DNA from: Arthrobacter sp. YN
Lineage (GTDB): Bacteria > Actinomycetota > Actinomycetes > Actinomycetales > Micrococcaceae
Reading direction: 5' to 3'
NCBI RefSeq assembly: GCF_002224285.1
Contig: NZ_CP022436.1
Coordinates: forward strand, 4,774,001-4,838,000
Length of the DNA stretch: 64,000 bases
Each line of letters starts with the position of its first letter. The stretch's first letter is position 1. Below are positions 35,438 through 43,741 of the stretch, in pieces. Position numbers and translations under genes: made by a program. Under the pieces are notes generated by a model that was not told where the DNA came from, did no database searches, and saw only the letters and a program-made list of their open reading frames with translations.

Positions 35438-36202
35438 GTGGAGAGAACCAGCCGCTCTGTAGTAATTACCGGAGCTTCGGGCATAGCCGCGGCTACCGCA
35501 CGCCAACTGGCAGATGCAGGAGACGCGGTTTTCGTCATCTCCCGCAACCCTGGGTCCTGTGCCGCTTTGGTGGACAGCTTGGGTTCGGAGAAGGCGGGAT
35601 GGTACGCCGCGGACCTGCAGGACGAGGAAGCCACCGTGGCCGCTTTTAATGCAGCCGCGAAGAAGCTGGGACGCATAGACGCGGTGGTTGCAGTTGCCGG
35701 CGGCAGTGCCCGCCGCTTTGGTGACGGCTGGCTGCACGAGATGACTCTTGACGCGTGGAACGCATCGATCAACCTGAACCTGACCACCATCTTCCTGACC
35801 GCCCGCGAAGCTGTTCGGCACATGAAAGGGACAGGCGGTTCGCTGGTCCTCACGTCCAGCGTCCTGGCCACATCGCCCCAACCCGATAACTTCACTACGC
35901 ATGGATACGCTGCCGCGAAGGCTTCCATCACCGGATGGACCGTGCCCCTTGCTGCGGCGTATGCAAAAGACAAGGTACGAGTGAACTGCGTGGCCCCCGG
36001 ACTTGTCCGCACCCCCATGGCCGCACGCGCAGCGGAGGATCCCGAGATCGTGAGCTTCGCCGAACGCAAGCAACCGGTAGCCCCGGGAATGCTGACAGCC
36101 GAGCAGATCGCCGAAGCACTGTGTTGGTTTGTCCACTCTGATGGAGTGACCGGCCAGGTACTGGCTGTCGACGGCGGCTGGGCGGTGACGTCAACGTCAT
36201 GA
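35438..36202 (+). CDS. SDR-family sugar dehydrogenase-like protein
   Basis: A 254-residue classical SDR. VVITGASGIAAATA (8-21) is the cofactor site, AVAGG the NAG-equivalent, LTSSVLA the Ser, and YAAAK the Tyr/Lys pair; the C-terminus QVLAVDGGWAVTS is typical. The start is GTG 35438 with GAGGAG upstream; ATG 35431 is out of frame. The stop overlaps the aldolase start by ATGA. It opens the plus-strand operon SDR, KDPG-type aldolase, ROK kinase, so it probably makes a sugar lactone or keto-acid that feeds an Entner-Doudoroff-like route. Confidence 0.87.
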   Translation: MERTSRSVVITGASGIAAATARQLADAGDAVFVISRNPGSCAALVDSLGSEKAGWYAADLQDEEATVAAFNAAAKKLGRIDAVVAVAGGSARRFGDGWLHEMTLDAWNASINLNLTTIFLTAREAVRHMKGTGGSLVLTSSVLATSPQPDNFTTHGYAAAKASITGWTVPLAAAYAKDKVRVNCVAPGLVRTPMAARAAEDPEIVSFAERKQPVAPGMLTAEQIAEALCWFVHSDGVTGQVLAVDGGWAVTSTS

Positions 36203-36813
36203 GCCGGCCCATACTTCCCCCAGCAGTCACGGCATCACGGCTCGTCATAGTGGCCCGTCGTCTCAAGAGTGAGACGTTGGAATCCCTGACGGCTTTGTCC
36301 CAAAGCCCTCGATCTGTGGTCTTTGAAATCACCATGGACTCCGAAACGGCCGTAGCGGACATCTCTGCGCTTCGCGAGGCAGGAGCCACCGTTGGGGCCG
36401 GCACCGTCCTGGGTAAGGAACAAGCCGCCGCCGCCATGGACGCAGGAGCTGAATTTCTCGTATCCCCGTACCTGGATGAAGAACTTGTGGCCTGGGCCGC
36501 CGCCCAAGGCATACCGGTCTCCCCGGGCGCCCTGACCCCCACGGAGATTGTCAGGGCATGGAATGCAGGGGCGGCCGCTGTGAAGATCTTTCCCGCCTCC
36601 GTTGCGGGACCTCAACTGCTCCGGGAACTGCGGGGCCCGCTGGGGCATATTCCATTGATGCCCACCGGCGGCATGAATGCTGAAAATGTGGGAAGCTTCA
36701 TCGACGCCGGCGCCATGGCTGTCGGGGTGGGCGGCTGGTTAACCGGAGCGCCCCTGCGCGAAATCCCTGTACGTTGGGAAGCGTTGAAGAAGGCGGTGGC
36801 AAGATCTCAGTGA
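36199..36813 (+). CDS. KDPG/KDPGal-type 2-keto-3-deoxy acid aldolase
   Basis: A 204-residue class I aldolase. Schiff-base Lys129 lies in AAVKIFPAS, Glu43 in VFEITMDS, GAGTVL is at 67-71+, and LMPTGGMN is the phosphate-loop region. It cleaves 2-keto-3-deoxy-6-phospho sugar acids to pyruvate and an aldehyde (phosphate). The usual 'EVTLRTP' of Eda reads EITMDSE, so the Arg that contacts the substrate is missing; DgoA-type KDPGal aldolases also differ here. ATGA overlap upstream; the downstream ROK GTG overlaps its TGA. No sugar-acid dehydratase is found in the window. Confidence 0.87.
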   Translation: MSRPILPPAVTASRLVIVARRLKSETLESLTALSQSPRSVVFEITMDSETAVADISALREAGATVGAGTVLGKEQAAAAMDAGAEFLVSPYLDEELVAWAAAQGIPVSPGALTPTEIVRAWNAGAAAVKIFPASVAGPQLLRELRGPLGHIPLMPTGGMNAENVGSFIDAGAMAVGVGGWLTGAPLREIPVRWEALKKAVARSQ

Positions 36814-37691
36814 GTACTTCTGTTGGGCCATTGGCGCTGGGACTGGATATTGGTGGCAGTTCCGTTAAGACAGCATTGTTACGCATTGACAGTTCGGCCC
36901 GCCCGGAGACCGTAAACACCCAGCTCTTCCACCTGGACCAGTCACGGGAGCCAGGCTTAGTGGTGGGGGAACTCGCCAGGATCACCACTCAACTGCGGAT
37001 CCAATACGGACCGATCGCTTCCGTGGGTGTGGGCATTCCGGGCATGTTTGACGAGGCCGCAGGAACCCCTACGCTGCTACCCAACTTCCCGATCTCCTGG
37101 AAGGGCTTCCCCTTTCGGCAGGAAGTGGAAGGCAACTTGGGCCAGAAAATTGCCTTGGTCAATGACGCCAAGGCATTCAGCCTGGCCGAATCCGTAGTGG
37201 GCTCCGCAGCCGGCCTGGAAACCGTCGTATGCGTGGTGCTGGGTACCGGCGTCGGCGGCGGCGTTGTACATCGCGGCAAAGTATGGAAGGGGCTCGGCTC
37301 CGCGGGCGAGCTCGGCCATCTCACGGTTGAACTGGATGGACCGCCCTGTGGATGCGGCAACAATGGATGCGTTGAGTCCTTTGCGAGTTCCGCAGCGATC
37401 TCCACGGCCGGCGGACAAGAGTCCGTGCAGGCCGTCTTCGCTGCAGCCGCCACTGGTGACGCCCGAGCACAGGTTGCCATAGACAGGGCCATCAAAGCCC
37501 TTGGCGCAGGCCTGGCGAACGTCTTCATCACGTTGGCACCGGACACTTTTGTGATCGGCGGTGGCGTCGCCGGGGCGGGAAAACAGCTTATAGCCCCCTT
37601 GAAGCAGAGATCCGCCGGAGGGTCCACGTGGCCCCGCAGAGCGACATTCACGTTGTCCCAGGATCCCTCGGCAGGCACGCCGGAGCCATAG
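36810..37691 (+). CDS. ROK-family sugar kinase, C-terminus altered by an apparent frameshift
   Basis: From GTG 36810 (overlapping the aldolase stop) the protein has the ATP loop LGLDIGGSSVKTALL, the sugar-binding NDAKAF, and zinc/ROK signature GHLTVELDGPPCGCGNNGCVESF. The body looks intact, but the last 28 or so residues are not ROK-like. Reading one base out of frame gives EAEIRRRVHVAP, then SDIHVVPGSLGRHAGAIGAALMG and a stop at 37724-37726, the expected ROK ending. One missing C in the C5 run 37594-37598 explains this. Whether the shift is real or a sequence error is unknown. In the operon with a KDPG-type aldolase, the kinase may act on 2-keto-3-deoxy acids. Confidence 0.8.
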   Translation: MSTSVGPLALGLDIGGSSVKTALLRIDSSARPETVNTQLFHLDQSREPGLVVGELARITTQLRIQYGPIASVGVGIPGMFDEAAGTPTLLPNFPISWKGFPFRQEVEGNLGQKIALVNDAKAFSLAESVVGSAAGLETVVCVVLGTGVGGGVVHRGKVWKGLGSAGELGHLTVELDGPPCGCGNNGCVESFASSAAISTAGGQESVQAVFAAAATGDARAQVAIDRAIKALGAGLANVFITLAPDTFVIGGGVAGAGKQLIAPLKQRSAGGSTWPRRATFTLSQDPSAGTPEP

Positions 37692-37756
37692 GGGCCGCCC
37701 TCATGGGAGCCGACACCCAGTTTTGATCCGGCGCGCGCCGGAGGGCCGGACGGGCC

Positions 37757-38506
37757 CTACTTAGGCTCGTCCGCCCCCGGCGCGGGTGCGAGCGTGAACA
37801 CCGCATCAATGACGTAACGCTCAGGGTGGTAAATCGTCGTGGTGAATTCCAGCGGCTTCTCGTTTTGGTCAGAAATGATCCGGCGTTCAACAAGTACCGG
37901 CGACTTAGGCGGAAGATTGAGCAGGTTGGCTTCCGCGGAAGACGCCGTGCGGGCACTGATCCAGGACAAGGCGGTGGTCGGCTGACGCCCAAGACTCCTC
38001 AGGGCATCATGCAAGGAGCCGGTTTCAAGATCCTCAGCCAGAACCGAAGCACAGTCCGGCGTGAGGCTGGTGGTCTCGATGGCCATGGGAGTTCCGTCCG
38101 CGAGCCGGAGCCGGTGAATAGCCACCACACGACTTTTTGGCTCCTGTCGCAGAGCGTCCAGTTCAGGGGCAGTTGCCTCGCGGAGTTCCGCTGACATCAA
38201 TTGCGACGACGCCGTGAGTCCGCGGCGGTGCATGTCCGAGGTGAAGTTCATGAGTGGACCCGCGTGTCGGTGCATCGGCCGCGGAGCGATGTAGGTTCCT
38301 GATCCGCGCTTACGCCGGACCAGACCTTCCGCCGCCAGGTTTTGCATGGCTTGCCTGGAGGTCATCCGGCTCACTCCAAACTGGGTGGCAAGCTCGGCTT
38401 CGGACGGCAAGGGATCACCCTCCCGGCCAGCCATGACCTTGGCGCGGAGCCACTGCTCGATCTCCATATACAAGGCTTGAACGGCCTGATCACTCATTCC
38501 GATCAC
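37757..38506 (-). CDS. GntR-family regulator, HutC type (UTRA domain)
   Basis: About 249 residues. The winged helix is at the N-terminus (PLPSEAELATQFGVSRMTSRQAMQNLAAEGLVRRKRGSGTYIA), and a UTRA effector domain follows (HRRGLTASSQL; PKSRVVAIHRLRLADGTPMAIETTSL; SPVLVERRIISDQNEKPLEFTTTIYHPERY). GTG 38506 has AGGAG about 11 bases upstream; ATG 38497 is the alternative and has no close site. UTRA domains sense sugar phosphates or related metabolites. It lies between the SDR/aldolase/kinase operon and the MmsAB-ChvE transporter and is divergent from the latter, so it is the likely repressor of both. Confidence 0.88.
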   Translation of the reverse strand: MIGMSDQAVQALYMEIEQWLRAKVMAGREGDPLPSEAELATQFGVSRMTSRQAMQNLAAEGLVRRKRGSGTYIAPRPMHRHAGPLMNFTSDMHRRGLTASSQLMSAELREATAPELDALRQEPKSRVVAIHRLRLADGTPMAIETTSLTPDCASVLAEDLETGSLHDALRSLGRQPTTALSWISARTASSAEANLLNLPPKSPVLVERRIISDQNEKPLEFTTTIYHPERYVIDAVFTLAPAPGADEPK

Positions 38507-38598
38507 TCATCCGCGAGCTCCTGACAGAGGGTTGTACTTCCATACTCTCCAGCCTATAGTAGACAACATCACTCAAGCACCCTATACATTTACTTTGT

Positions 38599-38612
38599 AA
38601 GGTACATACCTT
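38599..38612. promoter_or_regulatory. Candidate GntR operator before the MmsAB-ChvE operon
   Basis: AAGGTACATACCTT (38599-38612) has perfect 6-bp inverted arms around CA. It lies between the divergent HutC-type regulator and the sugar-transporter operon and shares the GTAYATAC core with 35343-35350. The intergenic region 38507-38770 holds no gene and must contain both promoters. Confidence 0.5.
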
Positions 38613-38770
38613 TGCACGTAAAAGGTCTAACAGCCTGAGTCACCCACGAAACACGAGGACATCGCCCCAAAGAATTCGCCGTCCTCCTCCAAACGACAAG
38701 GAAGTCGCCACATGTATTCATTCATTTCCGGCACTGACTACCCCTGTGTCTTGTCGCTGGGGTGGCAAGC

Positions 38771-40324
38771 ATGACATCGGCTCACTCGGCCATCCTTGAG
38801 ATGCGCTCCATCACCAAAGAATTCCCCGGGGTGAAGGCTCTCGACGGCGTTTCCCTCACAGTGGGCGCCGATGAGATTCACGCAATTTGCGGAGAGAACG
38901 GTGCCGGCAAGTCCACCCTGATGAAGGTGTTGTCGGGCGTTTACCCCTACGGGTCTTACACGGGCGAGATTGTGTTCCGGAACGAGGAGTGCCGTTTCAA
39001 GGACATCCGTTCCAGCGAGCATGCCGGGATCGTCATCATTCACCAGGAGTTGGCGCTCATCCCGGAAATGTCCATCACCGAGAACATTTTCCTCGGCAAC
39101 GAGCCTTTGAGAGGACGGCGGATCGACTGGATCGAGGCCAGAAAGCGCTCCGTTGAACTCCTCGCCCGCGTGGGCCTCTCGGACAACCCCGATACCCAGG
39201 TCAAGCACCTCGGCGTAGGTAAGCAACAGCTCGTGGAGATCGCCAAAGCCCTGAACAAGTCGGTCAAGCTCCTCATTCTGGACGAGCCCACAGCCGCCTT
39301 GAATGAAACGGACTCCCAACACCTTCTTGACCTCATCCTGGGCCTGAAAAGCAAGGGCGTCAGCTCCATCATCATTTCCCACAAGCTCAATGAAATCGAA
39401 CAGATCGCCGACTCCATCACCATCATCCGGGACGGCAAGGCGATCGAGACCCTGGATGTGAAGGCTGACGGGGTCAATGAGGACCGCATCATCCGGGGCA
39501 TGGTGGGGCGGACACTCGAGAACCGTTTCCCGGACCGGCACCCCAAGATTGGCAAGGTGCTTTTCGAGGTGCGGAATTGGACGGTGCAGCACCCCCAAGT
39601 GCCGGAACGACTGGTAGTGAAGGGTTCCAGCTTCACTGTGAGGCGCGGCGAGGTGGTGGGATTCGCCGGGCTCATGGGTGCTGGCCGCACCGAGCTCGCG
39701 ATGAGCCTCTTTGGCCGGTCTTACGGGAACTTCATTTCCGGGCAGGTGATCAAGGACGGTAAGGAAATACAGCTACGAACTGTCAGCGAGGCCATCAGCC
39801 ATGGTCTGGCCTACGTCAGTGAAGACCGCAAAGCACTTGGGCTGAACCTGCTCGATGACATCAAACGCTCGGTCGTCTCAGCCAAACTCGGCAAGATCTC
39901 CCGGGGCCCGGTTGTCAGTGACGTTGACGAATTTAAAGTTGCCGAGGAATACCGGAAGAGCCTGCGTATCAAGGCTCCCACCGTTCACCAAGGCGTTGGA
40001 AAGCTATCCGGTGGCAACCAACAAAAGGTTGTCCTGGCCAAATGGATGTTCAGTGACCCCGACGTACTGATTTTGGACGAACCAACACGCGGAATCGACG
40101 TGGGGGCCAAAGCCGAGATCTACGCGATCATCCGCGACCTTGCCGATCAAGGCAAGGCCGTCATCATGATCTCCTCCGAACTGCCAGAACTTCTGGGTGT
40201 TTCAGACAGGATCTACACCCTGTTCGAAGGTTCCATCACCAACTGCATTCCGGCCGCGGAAGCCGAACCGGAAACCCTAATGAAGAGCATGACTTCAATG
40301 AGGAAGAAAGTCACAACGATATGA
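38771..40324 (+). CDS. mmsA: Multiple-monosaccharide ABC transporter ATP-binding protein (MmsA/GguA-like)
   Basis: A 517-residue tandem ATPase (CUT2). The first domain has GENGAGKST (Walker A), [15 protein letters not shown] in the signature position and [13 protein letters not shown] (Walker B). The second domain has a degenerate Walker A ([16 protein letters not shown]), [15 protein letters not shown] and [18 protein letters not shown] 38771 is chosen; GTG 38762 adds three residues only. The stop overlaps the permease start (ATGA). It energises monosaccharide import with the permease and ChvE-like protein that follow; homologues take up xylose, arabinose, galactose, glucose or fucose. Confidence 0.92.
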   Translation: MTSAHSAILEMRSITKEFPGVKALDGVSLTVGADEIHAICGENGAGKSTLMKVLSGVYPYGSYTGEIVFRNEECRFKDIRSSEHAGIVIIHQELALIPEMSITENIFLGNEPLRGRRIDWIEARKRSVELLARVGLSDNPDTQVKHLGVGKQQLVEIAKALNKSVKLLILDEPTAALNETDSQHLLDLILGLKSKGVSSIIISHKLNEIEQIADSITIIRDGKAIETLDVKADGVNEDRIIRGMVGRTLENRFPDRHPKIGKVLFEVRNWTVQHPQVPERLVVKGSSFTVRRGEVVGFAGLMGAGRTELAMSLFGRSYGNFISGQVIKDGKEIQLRTVSEAISHGLAYVSEDRKALGLNLLDDIKRSVVSAKLGKISRGPVVSDVDEFKVAEEYRKSLRIKAPTVHQGVGKLSGGNQQKVVLAKWMFSDPDVLILDEPTRGIDVGAKAEIYAIIRDLADQGKAVIMISSELPELLGVSDRIYTLFEGSITNCIPAAEAEPETLMKSMTSMRKKVTTI

Positions 40325-41673
40325 GCACGCAAACCAGCGCCCCCGCATCACGTAGTTCCCTGAAGGACATCACCAAGGTGTTCGGATCCGGGCAGTCCAA
40401 CGTCCGGCAGTTCGGCATCCTGTTCAGCCTCATCGCCATCGTTGTCCTGTTTCAAATCCTCACGGATGGCCTCACCCTTTCATCAGGAAACCTGATCAAC
40501 CTTGTGAGCCAGTATTCGTACATCTTGATCCTTGCCATCGGCATGGTTCTGGTCATCATCGCCGGGCACATCGACCTTTCAGTCGGCTCTGTAGCTGCTT
40601 TCACCGGCATCGTAGTCGCGACCGCAATGCAGCAGTGGAGCCTGCCCTGGCCAATGGCCTTCGTCCTAGGACTCGTAGTAGCAGCACTCATAGGTGCCTG
40701 GCAGGGCTGGTGGGTGGCTTACGTGGGAGTGCCGGCCTTCATTGTGACCCTCGCAGGCATGTTGATTTTCCGCGGCGGCAACCAGATGATTGGCAATGCC
40801 AACACGGTACCGGTCCCTGGTGGATTCACCTTCATCGGAGCAGGGTACTTTCCGGAAATTGGCCCGGACACCGGCTATAACAACCTGACACTGCTGCTGG
40901 GTGCGGTGCTGGCAGTGGCAGTAGTGGTAGCCGAATGGCGCACCCGCAAGAAGCAGGCGGCCATGGGCTCAGCCGAAGCTCCACTGTGGGTCAGCGCCGT
41001 GAAGGTGATCGTCCTGGCCGGCGTGGTCCTCTACGCCACCATCCTGTTCGCCGGCGGCCGTGTAGGCACCAGCTTTCCCATCTCCGGCGTCATTTTGGGC
41101 GTGCTGGTCCTGTTCTACTCGTTCATCGCCAAAGACACCATCACCGGCCGCCACATCTACGCAGTGGGGGGGAACAAGCACGCTGCCGAACTCTCCGGCG
41201 TCAAGTCCCGTCACATCGACTTCCTGGTGATGATGAACATGTCTGTTCTTGCCGGGCTCGCCGGCATGATTTTCGTAGCCAGGTCCGCAGCCTCCGGGCC
41301 CCAGGATGGCCTCGGTTGGGAACTGGACGCCATCGCCGCAGTCTTCATCGGCGGAGCGGCAGTTGCAGGCGGGATCGGAACCGTTGCCGGTTCCATCATC
41401 GGCGGTTTGATCATGGCCGTGCTGAACAACGGACTCCAGCTGCTCGGCGTCGGCGCAGACCGCGTGCAGGTCATCAAGGGCATCGTGCTCCTGGTGGCCG
41501 TGGGACTGGACGTCTGGAACAAGACCCAGGGCCGTCCCTCAGTGATCGGCTTCTTCACCAAAAAGCGCAAGAAGCCTCGGGACCTGCTCTCCGCAAAGAA
41601 GGTCCCTGCACCCGAGGCAACCATCGCCGAAGATGCGCCGCGCCCGGTTCCGGCCGGCGAACAGAACCGCTGA
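40321..41673 (+). CDS. mmsB: Multiple-monosaccharide ABC transporter permease (MmsB/GguB-like)
   Basis: A 450-residue CUT2 permease with around ten membrane segments ([38 protein letters not shown], the family hallmark; [39 protein letters not shown]). The C-terminal 45 residues form a basic, Pro/Ala-rich cytoplasmic tail ([14 protein letters not shown]) not needed for transport in the family. The start overlaps the ATPase stop. 92 bp separate it from the binding protein. Confidence 0.92.
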   Translation: MSTQTSAPASRSSLKDITKVFGSGQSNVRQFGILFSLIAIVVLFQILTDGLTLSSGNLINLVSQYSYILILAIGMVLVIIAGHIDLSVGSVAAFTGIVVATAMQQWSLPWPMAFVLGLVVAALIGAWQGWWVAYVGVPAFIVTLAGMLIFRGGNQMIGNANTVPVPGGFTFIGAGYFPEIGPDTGYNNLTLLLGAVLAVAVVVAEWRTRKKQAAMGSAEAPLWVSAVKVIVLAGVVLYATILFAGGRVGTSFPISGVILGVLVLFYSFIAKDTITGRHIYAVGGNKHAAELSGVKSRHIDFLVMMNMSVLAGLAGMIFVARSAASGPQDGLGWELDAIAAVFIGGAAVAGGIGTVAGSIIGGLIMAVLNNGLQLLGVGADRVQVIKGIVLLVAVGLDVWNKTQGRPSVIGFFTKKRKKPRDLLSAKKVPAPEATIAEDAPRPVPAGEQNR

Positions 41674-41765
41674 CTTTCAGCCGGGTCCCTTTCCCCGAAC
41701 CACCCAAACAAATGTCCCCCAACATGGCAAACGCCTTAGCAATCCCCAGAGAAAGAAATGAATCA

Positions 41766-42872
41766 ATGACGATAAGAAAAGCTCTTCTCGCGACCACCGC
41801 ACTTGCAGCAGCTTCTGTTCTGGCCCTCACCGGTTGCGGAGGCAGCAGCAGCCGAACCGAGGCAGGTAACGCTTCAGCGGCATCCGGCTTTGCAGCCGAT
41901 TCCACCATTGGTGTGGCATTGCCCTCGAAGACCTCGGAGAACTGGGTCCTGGCCGGTGACCTGTTCTCTAACGGGCTTAAAGACGCAGGGTTCAAAGGTG
42001 ATGTCCAGTACGCCGGGGCCAGCACCACCGTCAAAGACCAACAGGACCAAATCAATGCCATGGTCACCAAAGGTGCCAAGGTTATTGTTGTCGGAGCCGC
42101 CGACGCCGGTCAGCTCGCCACCCAACTCAAGGCGGCCCGCGACGCCGGCGCCAAGGTCATCGCCTATGACCGCATCATTACCAACACCCTGGACGTGGAC
42201 TACTACGTTGGCTTCGACGCCAAGAAGGTCGGCCAGCTTCAGGCCGAGTCACTGATGGAGGCTTTGAAGGCCAAGAAGCCCTCAGGCCCGTACACCATCG
42301 AGTTGTTCTCGGGTTCTCCCGACGACGCCAACTCCGCCGTCTTCTTCGACGGCGCGATGAGCGTTCTGACACCGCTCATCGCAGACGGGACGATCGTCGT
42401 CGGGTCCGGTCAGAAAGACATCAAGCAGACCTCAACGGCGGGCTGGAAGGCCGAGAACGCCCAAAGCCGCATGGACTCGCTGCTCACCGGCACCTACGGT
42501 TCAAAAGAGCTCGACGGCGTCCTGTCCCCCAATGACACGCTGGCCCGTGCCATCCTTACCTCAGTCAAGGCCGCAGGCAAGCCGATTCCGGTGGTTACAG
42601 GACAAGACTCCGAGGCTGAATCCGTGAAGTCCATCATGGCCGGAGAGCAGTACTCCACCATATACAAGGACACACGCCTCTTGGTGGCCCAGGTCATCAA
42701 AATGACCCAGTCCCTGCAGAAGGGCGAGGCCCCGGAGCTCAATGACACCAAGTCCTACAACAATGGTGCCAAGGTACTCGAGTCTTATCTTCTGGAGCCC
42801 GTCATCGTAACAAAGGAGGACGCGGCAGAGGCCTATGCAGCCAATCCCTCACTGGCTCCCTTGACCAAGTAG
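41766..42872 (+). CDS. chvE: ChvE-like multiple-monosaccharide binding lipoprotein
   Basis: A 368-residue periplasmic-type sugar-binding protein. The signal ends at lipobox LTGC (Cys24). The mature fold has IGVALPSKTSENWVLAGDLF, GASTTVKDQQDQINAMV, VIAYDRIITNTLDVDYYVGFD and SPNDTLARAILTSVK, all matching the ChvE/MmsE group. ATG 41766 is chosen; a long open frame reaching back to 40935 overlaps the permease and is spurious. With the permease and ATPase it forms a complete CUT2 importer for the region E pathway. Confidence 0.92.
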   Translation: MTIRKALLATTALAAASVLALTGCGGSSSRTEAGNASAASGFAADSTIGVALPSKTSENWVLAGDLFSNGLKDAGFKGDVQYAGASTTVKDQQDQINAMVTKGAKVIVVGAADAGQLATQLKAARDAGAKVIAYDRIITNTLDVDYYVGFDAKKVGQLQAESLMEALKAKKPSGPYTIELFSGSPDDANSAVFFDGAMSVLTPLIADGTIVVGSGQKDIKQTSTAGWKAENAQSRMDSLLTGTYGSKELDGVLSPNDTLARAILTSVKAAGKPIPVVTGQDSEAESVKSIMAGEQYSTIYKDTRLLVAQVIKMTQSLQKGEAPELNDTKSYNNGAKVLESYLLEPVIVTKEDAAEAYAANPSLAPLTK

Positions 42873-42891
42873 TCAATGAGCCCGTAGTCAA

Positions 42892-42931
42892 TTGCAAGGC
42901 CGGCGCCCTATGGTGGGTGCCGGCCTTGCAA
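42892..42931. terminator. Strong bidirectional hairpin terminator
   Basis: TTGCAAGGCCGGC (42892-42904) pairs perfectly with GCCGGCCTTGCAA (42919-42931). Four more inner pairs (one G-T) leave a 6-base loop. It lies between the convergent ChvE-like gene (ends 42872) and SDR gene (ends 42952). Confidence 0.75.
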
Positions 42932-42951
42932 GCGCGACGGGCTTCTTCTGC

Positions 42952-43677
42952 TTACTTCTGACCTATGGGACTCAGGGCCAACTCGTCGATCCGGACGTGG
43001 CGTGGGCTATCAAGGATGAATTGAACGGAGCGGGCAATATCCGCGGCGCTGAGCATCCTGGCGCGCTGATTCTCGTCCGGCACCTCCGGTCTCATGGACA
43101 GGAAGTCAGTGTCGACGTCGCCGGGGCAGAGATGGCAGGCCTTGACGCCATTGACTCCCTCTTGGTCATTGAGGGACGCCACCAGCGCCGACAGGCCGGT
43201 CTTGCTCGTCATGTAGGCCACCCCCGAACCAGGCGAGAACCGCCAGGCAGCCCGGGAAGAAACGACGACAATATTGCCCTCTCCTGCGCGCCTCATCCCG
43301 GGAAGGACCAGATCGATTGCCCGGGCCACGCTGATGAGGTTCGTCTCGACGATGGCTGCGAAGTCTTCCATCGTCTGATCGGCCCAAGTTCGAGCTGGAG
43401 TGTTGAGGCCGGCAGCAAGAACGACGGCGGTCACCGGACCCCACTGCGCAACGATCCTTGAGTGGGCCTGCTCCAGGGAACCCGGTTCGTTGGCATCCGC
43501 CGGCGCTTCGAGGCCGTCACCGCCGTCTTCGACGATATGGCCTACTGTCTCTGCAACGGCGTCCGGGCGCCGGCCAGTAACTGCTACGCACCATCCCGCT
43601 TCCGCTGCAGCCTGCGCTGCAGCCCGGCCCATGCCGCTGCCGCCTCCGATGACCCAAAGGACCTTTTGAGCGCCCAT
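42952..43677 (-). CDS. SDR-family oxidoreductase
   Basis: 241 residues. WVIGGGSGMGRAAAQAAAEAG (8-28) is the cofactor loop, VLAAGLN replaces NNAG, VVVSSRAAW gives Ser, and YMTSK the Tyr/Lys pair. LCPGDVDTDFLSMRP follows. ATG 43677 has no strong ribosome-binding site (GTTATGGGCG upstream). The gene is divergent from another SDR with 52 bp between starts, a gap that contains an inverted repeat. Substrate unknown; a sugar or sugar-alcohol is likely from the context. Confidence 0.85.
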   Translation of the reverse strand: MGAQKVLWVIGGGSGMGRAAAQAAAEAGWCVAVTGRRPDAVAETVGHIVEDGGDGLEAPADANEPGSLEQAHSRIVAQWGPVTAVVLAAGLNTPARTWADQTMEDFAAIVETNLISVARAIDLVLPGMRRAGEGNIVVVSSRAAWRFSPGSGVAYMTSKTGLSALVASLNDQEGVNGVKACHLCPGDVDTDFLSMRPEVPDENQRARMLSAADIARSVQFILDSPRHVRIDELALSPIGQK

Positions 43678-43689
43678 AACTTACTCCGC

Positions 43690-43741
43690 ATCAATAGTAT
43701 GATCTTTGATCTCAGTGTAATCTAATCGTATGACTATTGAT
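43690..43741. promoter_or_regulatory. Inverted repeat in the promoter between two divergent SDR genes
   Basis: ATCAATAGT (43690-43698) and ACTATTGAT (43733-43741) are perfect 9-bp inverted repeats, each next to one SDR start. AGTATGATC and TCGTATGAC inside look like repeated half-sites (core GTATGA). The FCD regulator encoded downstream (44596-45294) is the best candidate binder. The second arm overlaps the first codons of the plus-strand SDR. Confidence 0.5.

Noticed and set aside
40935..41765. A long plus-strand frame running into the ChvE-like gene, giving an apparent 645-residue protein
   Set aside because: It overlaps the MmsB permease in another frame, its N-terminal part is Arg-rich nonsense, and the lipoprotein signal at 41766 marks the true start.
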